Assembly (NCBI GenBank): GCA_019309565.1
Contig: JAFDFZ010000063.1
Span: forward strand, 1-46,801
DNA length: 46,801 bases
DNA from: Deltaproteobacteria bacterium
Lineage (GTDB): Bacteria > Desulfobacterota > Desulfobacteria > Desulfobacterales > SURF-15
Direction of reading: 5' to 3'
Each line of letters starts with the position of its first letter. The stretch's first letter is position 1. Shown here piece by piece: positions 43,582 to 46,801 of the stretch. Under the pieces are notes generated by a model, which saw nothing but the letters and a program-made list of their open reading frames with translations, did not search any database and was not told the origin of the DNA. Position numbers and translations under genes: made by a program.

Positions 43582-45075
43582 TCACATGAAATAATTCCTC
43601 AATATGTGTACCTCGTAGATCTTGCGGAAATGGTACCCGTAGATGGCGAAAGTGACCGCCAGCGGAAAGAGCCTGGGGCGACGAAAAACCGTCCAGAACA
43701 GCAGTTTCCAGTACTGGAACCTTTCTTTTCCGATTATCCCGAGATAGATACAAGATCGGAAAAACGCCAAAATTCGCTGAAAATCCAAAGAAGGCGCGAA
43801 TTTTGGGGCCTTGAAATCTTTCAAAAAGCTAATGACACGATTGTAATAGTACTTTGGGGAGTAGATGTGCATCAGGATGTATTTGTATCCTTCGAGCAAT
43901 GTATCCATCCCCATTTTGGGAATGATGTTTGTGGTGCCGTCTACATTATCCCCTGTTATCTCGCCAACGATCCGACCCTCCCGCATTAACCTTTCGTAAA
44001 GCCTTGTACCCCGCGGCGCATTGAGCAGGCCCACCATCGCAGTGACGATACTGCTTTTTTGAATGAACTCGATTTGCTTATCGAAAATGGAATGGGTGTC
44101 GCTGTCGAATCCAACTATGAACCCGCCCTGTACCTGTAACCCCGTCTTTTGAATCTTTTGAATGCTTTGTATCAGATCGCGATTGATGTTTTGTTTTTTG
44201 TCGCACTCGGCCAGACTTTTCTCGTCCGGGGTTTCAATTCCGATAAACACCATGTCAAAGCCCGCTTCCACCATCAATTTCATCAATTCTTCATCATCAG
44301 CCAGATTTATTGAAGCCTCTGTATAAAGCGGCAGCCCCTTCTTGTCTCTTTGCCATTCTATGATGGCGGGCAGGAGCTTTGTTTTTAAATATTTTTTGTT
44401 GGCAATAAAATTGTCATCAACGAAAAACACCTGGTTTCTCCAGCCCATATCGTAAATTGCATCTAATTCGGCGATAATCTGCTCTGTGGTTTTAACCCGG
44501 GGCCGATAGCCGAGAAGAGAAGTCACGTTGCAAAAATCGCAGCGAAACGGGCAGCCTCGTGAAAATTGAATGCTCATGGAGGCATATCGTTTCGTATCGA
44601 TCAGATCCCACCGGGGAACAGGGGTTTTGCGAATGTCACAAAATTCGTCCGTTCGGTATATCCGTTTCAAACAACCTTTTGCAAGATCTTTAAGAAAAGG
44701 AGGCAACGTGATTTCAGCTTCGTTCAGCACAAAGTGGTCCACTTCGCCGAACTGTTCAAACTCGTTGGTAAAAAGAGGTCCTCCGGCCACAACACGTAAG
44801 CCTGCCTGCTTGCAACGGTGGATCACTTTCCGGCAAGTATCTCTTTGAACCGCCATGCTGGTTATAAATGCGATATCAGCCCAGGCCAGATCCTTATCGG
44901 TAAGTTTCGTTACGTTCATATCCACCAGGCGTATCTCCCATTCTGCAGGGAGCATTGCGGCAAGGGTAACCAGCCCAAGCGGTGGTAACACGGCTTTTTT
45001 GCGAATAAACTTAAGAGCATACTTATAGCTCCAGAAGGTATCCGGAAAAGCGGGATTGATCAACAATGCGTTCAT
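43582..45075 (-). CDS. B12-binding-domain radical SAM protein with C-terminal DUF4070-like region
   Basis: 497 residues. The N-terminal cobalamin-type Rossmann domain (MNALLINPAFPDTFWSYKYA, ADIAFITSMAVQRDTCR, VVAGGPLFTNEFEQF) precedes the radical SAM motif CPFRCDFC near residue 177. VFFVDDNFIANKKYLK, DMVFIGIETPDEKSLAECDK and GGFIVGFDSDTHSIFDK follow. The C-terminal part (IIPKMGMDTLLEGYKYILMH and a hydrophobic helix near 440-480) fits DUF4070. Such proteins often methylate or modify lipids or small molecules, and the substrate here is unknown. It resembles the protein at 4495-5889 but is clearly diverged. Confidence 0.87.
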   Translation of the reverse strand: MNALLINPAFPDTFWSYKYALKFIRKKAVLPPLGLVTLAAMLPAEWEIRLVDMNVTKLTDKDLAWADIAFITSMAVQRDTCRKVIHRCKQAGLRVVAGGPLFTNEFEQFGEVDHFVLNEAEITLPPFLKDLAKGCLKRIYRTDEFCDIRKTPVPRWDLIDTKRYASMSIQFSRGCPFRCDFCNVTSLLGYRPRVKTTEQIIAELDAIYDMGWRNQVFFVDDNFIANKKYLKTKLLPAIIEWQRDKKGLPLYTEASINLADDEELMKLMVEAGFDMVFIGIETPDEKSLAECDKKQNINRDLIQSIQKIQKTGLQVQGGFIVGFDSDTHSIFDKQIEFIQKSSIVTAMVGLLNAPRGTRLYERLMREGRIVGEITGDNVDGTTNIIPKMGMDTLLEGYKYILMHIYSPKYYYNRVISFLKDFKAPKFAPSLDFQRILAFFRSCIYLGIIGKERFQYWKLLFWTVFRRPRLFPLAVTFAIYGYHFRKIYEVHILRNYFM

Positions 45076-45425
45076 CTTGGCACCTTTTTCAAAAATTTAA
45101 GTGTATTATGGTTGAAGAAGTAAAGGAAGCAAACCATCAAGAAATGTCCCCCGCAGCTGCATAAGTCAAATATTAAAATTGCCTCCACGCATTATTTATT
45201 AAGGACCTGATGACTGCCTCTTGATTTGCTCTGCAACAACGGGGTGAATTAATCCTGCCCTTCGGCTCTGTCAGACCGATGTTAAAGTAAAACATATATT
45301 ACCAGCATTTTCAAAACTTGCAACATAAAAACACCCATTGTTCCACAATCATTAATCATCGAGCAGCTTGAGGGTTAGAGCTATATTATGAAAAAACAGA
45401 AATTGCTGTTTCAGTACCTCTTGTT
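45076..45425. other. Intergenic region, no feature recognised
   Basis: 350 AT-rich bases between two minus-strand genes. I looked for a cobalamin riboswitch upstream of the B12-type radical SAM gene and saw no B12-box. No gene, clear promoter or strong hairpin was found. Confidence 0.4.
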
Positions 45426-46484
45426 TTATCGGATTAGAATCTCTTCACCGGCCCTCAAGCCGCTTATAACCTCAACGCGTCCATCGCGGCTGCGCGTTCC
45501 CAAACGCACATATCGACGAGCCGGCCCCTGGCCGGTTTTCACCACAACGAAATCGAGCTGGCCGAGATGCGTTACGGCATCAGCGGGTATATATATTTTT
45601 TTTGTTTGACCAACTGGTATCAGAAGTCTTCCAAACATGCCCGGGTACAGACCGGTTGCGTTTTCTAAGCTCACCCGTACAAGAAACGTGCGGGAGCCAG
45701 GATCAGCATATGGGACTATTTCCTCCACTACCCCTGAAAGTCTTCTGTTGAGCGCATCGATTTCGGTTATCATGGTTTTTCCCTTTGTTAATTTCGATGC
45801 AATGGATTCTCTAACACTGGCTTCAATGCGGATAGTTGCGGGATCGTACATTTTGAGCAACGGTTGTCCCTGGCGGGCTGTATCTCCAGGATCGGCGTAT
45901 CTTTCTACAATGCGCCCGGAAAAAGGGGCCGTCAGTTTGCTGTAACTTAGTGCTGTTCTAGCCTCGTCAACCTGGCGTTGCAATCTCAGCAGGTCAGCCC
46001 TGGCCTCGGATAATGCCGTCTCGACCTGATCCAGTCTTGCTTTTGAAACCGCGCCGACATCTGCCTTGTAAATCCTCAGAAGCCTGCCGTAGTCTTTTTC
46101 AGCCTGCTTCAATCTGGCTTTAGCAGCGGCGACGGCCTGACGGGCCTGGTCGACCCTGGCCCGAAGCTCCCGTGCATCCAGTTGTACCAGCACATCGCCG
46201 CGTTTCACCTCGTCTCCGGCATAAACGAAAATCGACGTTATGGTTGCTGTAATCACCGGGGAGATCACCGTTTCAACTTTGGCGCGGACAGTGCCCGCGG
46301 CCTTTTCGATAAGAGGTTCGGTTGTGATTTCAACGGCAATCCACCGGCTTTCAGCCTGAGACGGCACGACCCCGCGATAATCGATAGGAATCTTGGTTTC
46401 AAAGAACCCGGCCAAATAAGCCATCACCCCGGCGAGCATCGCCATGGCCAATGCGATTCCGATAAACTTCATTGCAAATTTCAC
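45426..46484 (-). CDS. RND efflux membrane fusion protein (HlyD/AcrA family), second system
   Basis: 352 residues. A membrane segment (about 5-27) is followed by VEITTEPLIEKAAGTVRAKV, the first lipoyl half (VYAGDEVKRGDVLVQLDAREL) and a long coiled hairpin (about 110-180, rich in Ala, Arg, Glu). The second lipoyl half is KLTAPFSGRIVERYADPGDT, and the barrel domain ends VISGLRAGEEILIR. Its ATG overlaps the stop of the upstream permease by four bases. Here the permease comes first and the fusion protein second, the reverse of the pair at 16780-21266. Confidence 0.92.
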   Translation of the reverse strand: MKFAMKFIGIALAMAMLAGVMAYLAGFFETKIPIDYRGVVPSQAESRWIAVEITTEPLIEKAAGTVRAKVETVISPVITATITSIFVYAGDEVKRGDVLVQLDARELRARVDQARQAVAAAKARLKQAEKDYGRLLRIYKADVGAVSKARLDQVETALSEARADLLRLQRQVDEARTALSYSKLTAPFSGRIVERYADPGDTARQGQPLLKMYDPATIRIEASVRESIASKLTKGKTMITEIDALNRRLSGVVEEIVPYADPGSRTFLVRVSLENATGLYPGMFGRLLIPVGQTKKIYIPADAVTHLGQLDFVVVKTGQGPARRYVRLGTRSRDGRVEVISGLRAGEEILIR

Positions 46485-46801
46485 GTTTCCAAATCCCTTC
46501 TTAAAGGCAGTCCCTGCCCAGGTACGTTCCGGTAAATCAGCTCATAAAGCACCGGAATGACAAACAACGTAAACATGGTCGATGCCGCTATACCAAAAAT
46601 GATGGTCCAGGCAAGGCCACTGAAAATAGGATCCAGTGTAATAACGAGATTGCCCAGCAAAGTGGTGCCTGCGGTGAGAAAAATAGGGCGCATACGCACC
46701 GCTCCCGCCCGCAGTAAAGCTTCTCGCAAATCTTTTCCCTCACGAAGCGCCATTTGAATAAATTCGATGAGAATCAATGAGTTGCGAACCACGATCCCGG
46801 C
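46481..46801 (-). CDS. RND efflux permease, C-terminal part, cut by window edge
   Basis: The minus strand is open from the window end. The visible 106 residues, AGIVVRNSLILIEFIQMALR, then GAVRMRPIFLTAGTTLLGNL and FGIAASTMFTLFVIPVLYEL, are the last membrane helices of an RND pump. The rest lies outside the window. It is coupled to the fusion-protein gene downstream by an ATGA overlap. Confidence 0.9.
   Translation of the reverse strand, partial: AGIVVRNSLILIEFIQMALREGKDLREALLRAGAVRMRPIFLTAGTTLLGNLVITLDPIFSGLAWTIIFGIAASTMFTLFVIPVLYELIYRNVPGQGLPLRRDLET

Noticed and set aside
45076-45250. Cobalamin riboswitch before the B12-type radical SAM gene
   Set aside because: No B12-box or matching stem pattern could be found by eye.
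1-46801. CRISPR arrays, tRNA or rRNA genes
   Set aside because: No regularly spaced repeats and no tRNA T-loop/acceptor patterns or rRNA motifs were seen in the gaps.

Overview
The window looks like chromosomal DNA of an anaerobic Desulfobacterota bacterium (Desulfobacterales-like), and this assignment is an inference from gene content. The signs are a ferredoxin-linked 2-oxoacid oxidoreductase, a GltD-like flavoprotein with ferredoxin domains, a siroheme sulfite-reductase-type protein, several radical SAM enzymes, two sigma54-type promoters and an aldo/keto reductase with iron-sulfur motifs. No rRNA, tRNA or CRISPR array was seen.

Left part (1-12430, almost all minus strand): korAB and a split GltD/ferredoxin oxidoreductase; a palindrome-rich gap (4190-4444); a B12-type radical SAM gene; then an envelope quality-control group of ABM monooxygenase, hflK, hflC and ftsH. 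Upstream of that group lie a sigma54-like promoter, a tandem palindromic operator and the gene of a membrane-anchored PAS/sigma54 activator. I read these as one regulatory unit. A small frameshifted gene follows.

Centre (12871-34268): a secreted M16 protease, a TenA-like protein, an RND efflux pair, a response regulator with a good sigma54 promoter, a VanZ-like protein, IHF, a lytic transglycosylase and RlpA; a transketolase lacking about 150 residues including its TPP-binding segment; a radical SAM protein; SEC-C/methionine aminopeptidase; a broken CULT-domain (cereblon-like) gene directly in front of a Lon-family protease; a BFN nuclease-like protein and leucyl aminopeptidase.

Right part (34317-46801): an iron-sulfur aldo/keto reductase; a LarE gene translationally coupled to a siroheme/ferredoxin protein; a radical SAM, NTPase and PEBP operon. 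Next comes a decayed chromosomal integron (39991-41388) with an integrase relic, an attI-side spacer and one PIN-toxin/partner cassette that ends in a recognisable attC. Just beyond it an ORF-less group II intron (about 41495-41968) interrupts a radical SAM gene, and removing the intron restores a continuous reading frame. A UspA pair, a second B12-type radical SAM gene and a second RND system close the window.

Two themes stand out. Many genes carry small deletions or frameshifts, which means either real decay or assembly error. Several intergenic regions hold long inverted-repeat elements, including a MITE-like family present in two copies, one of which carries a nested second element.
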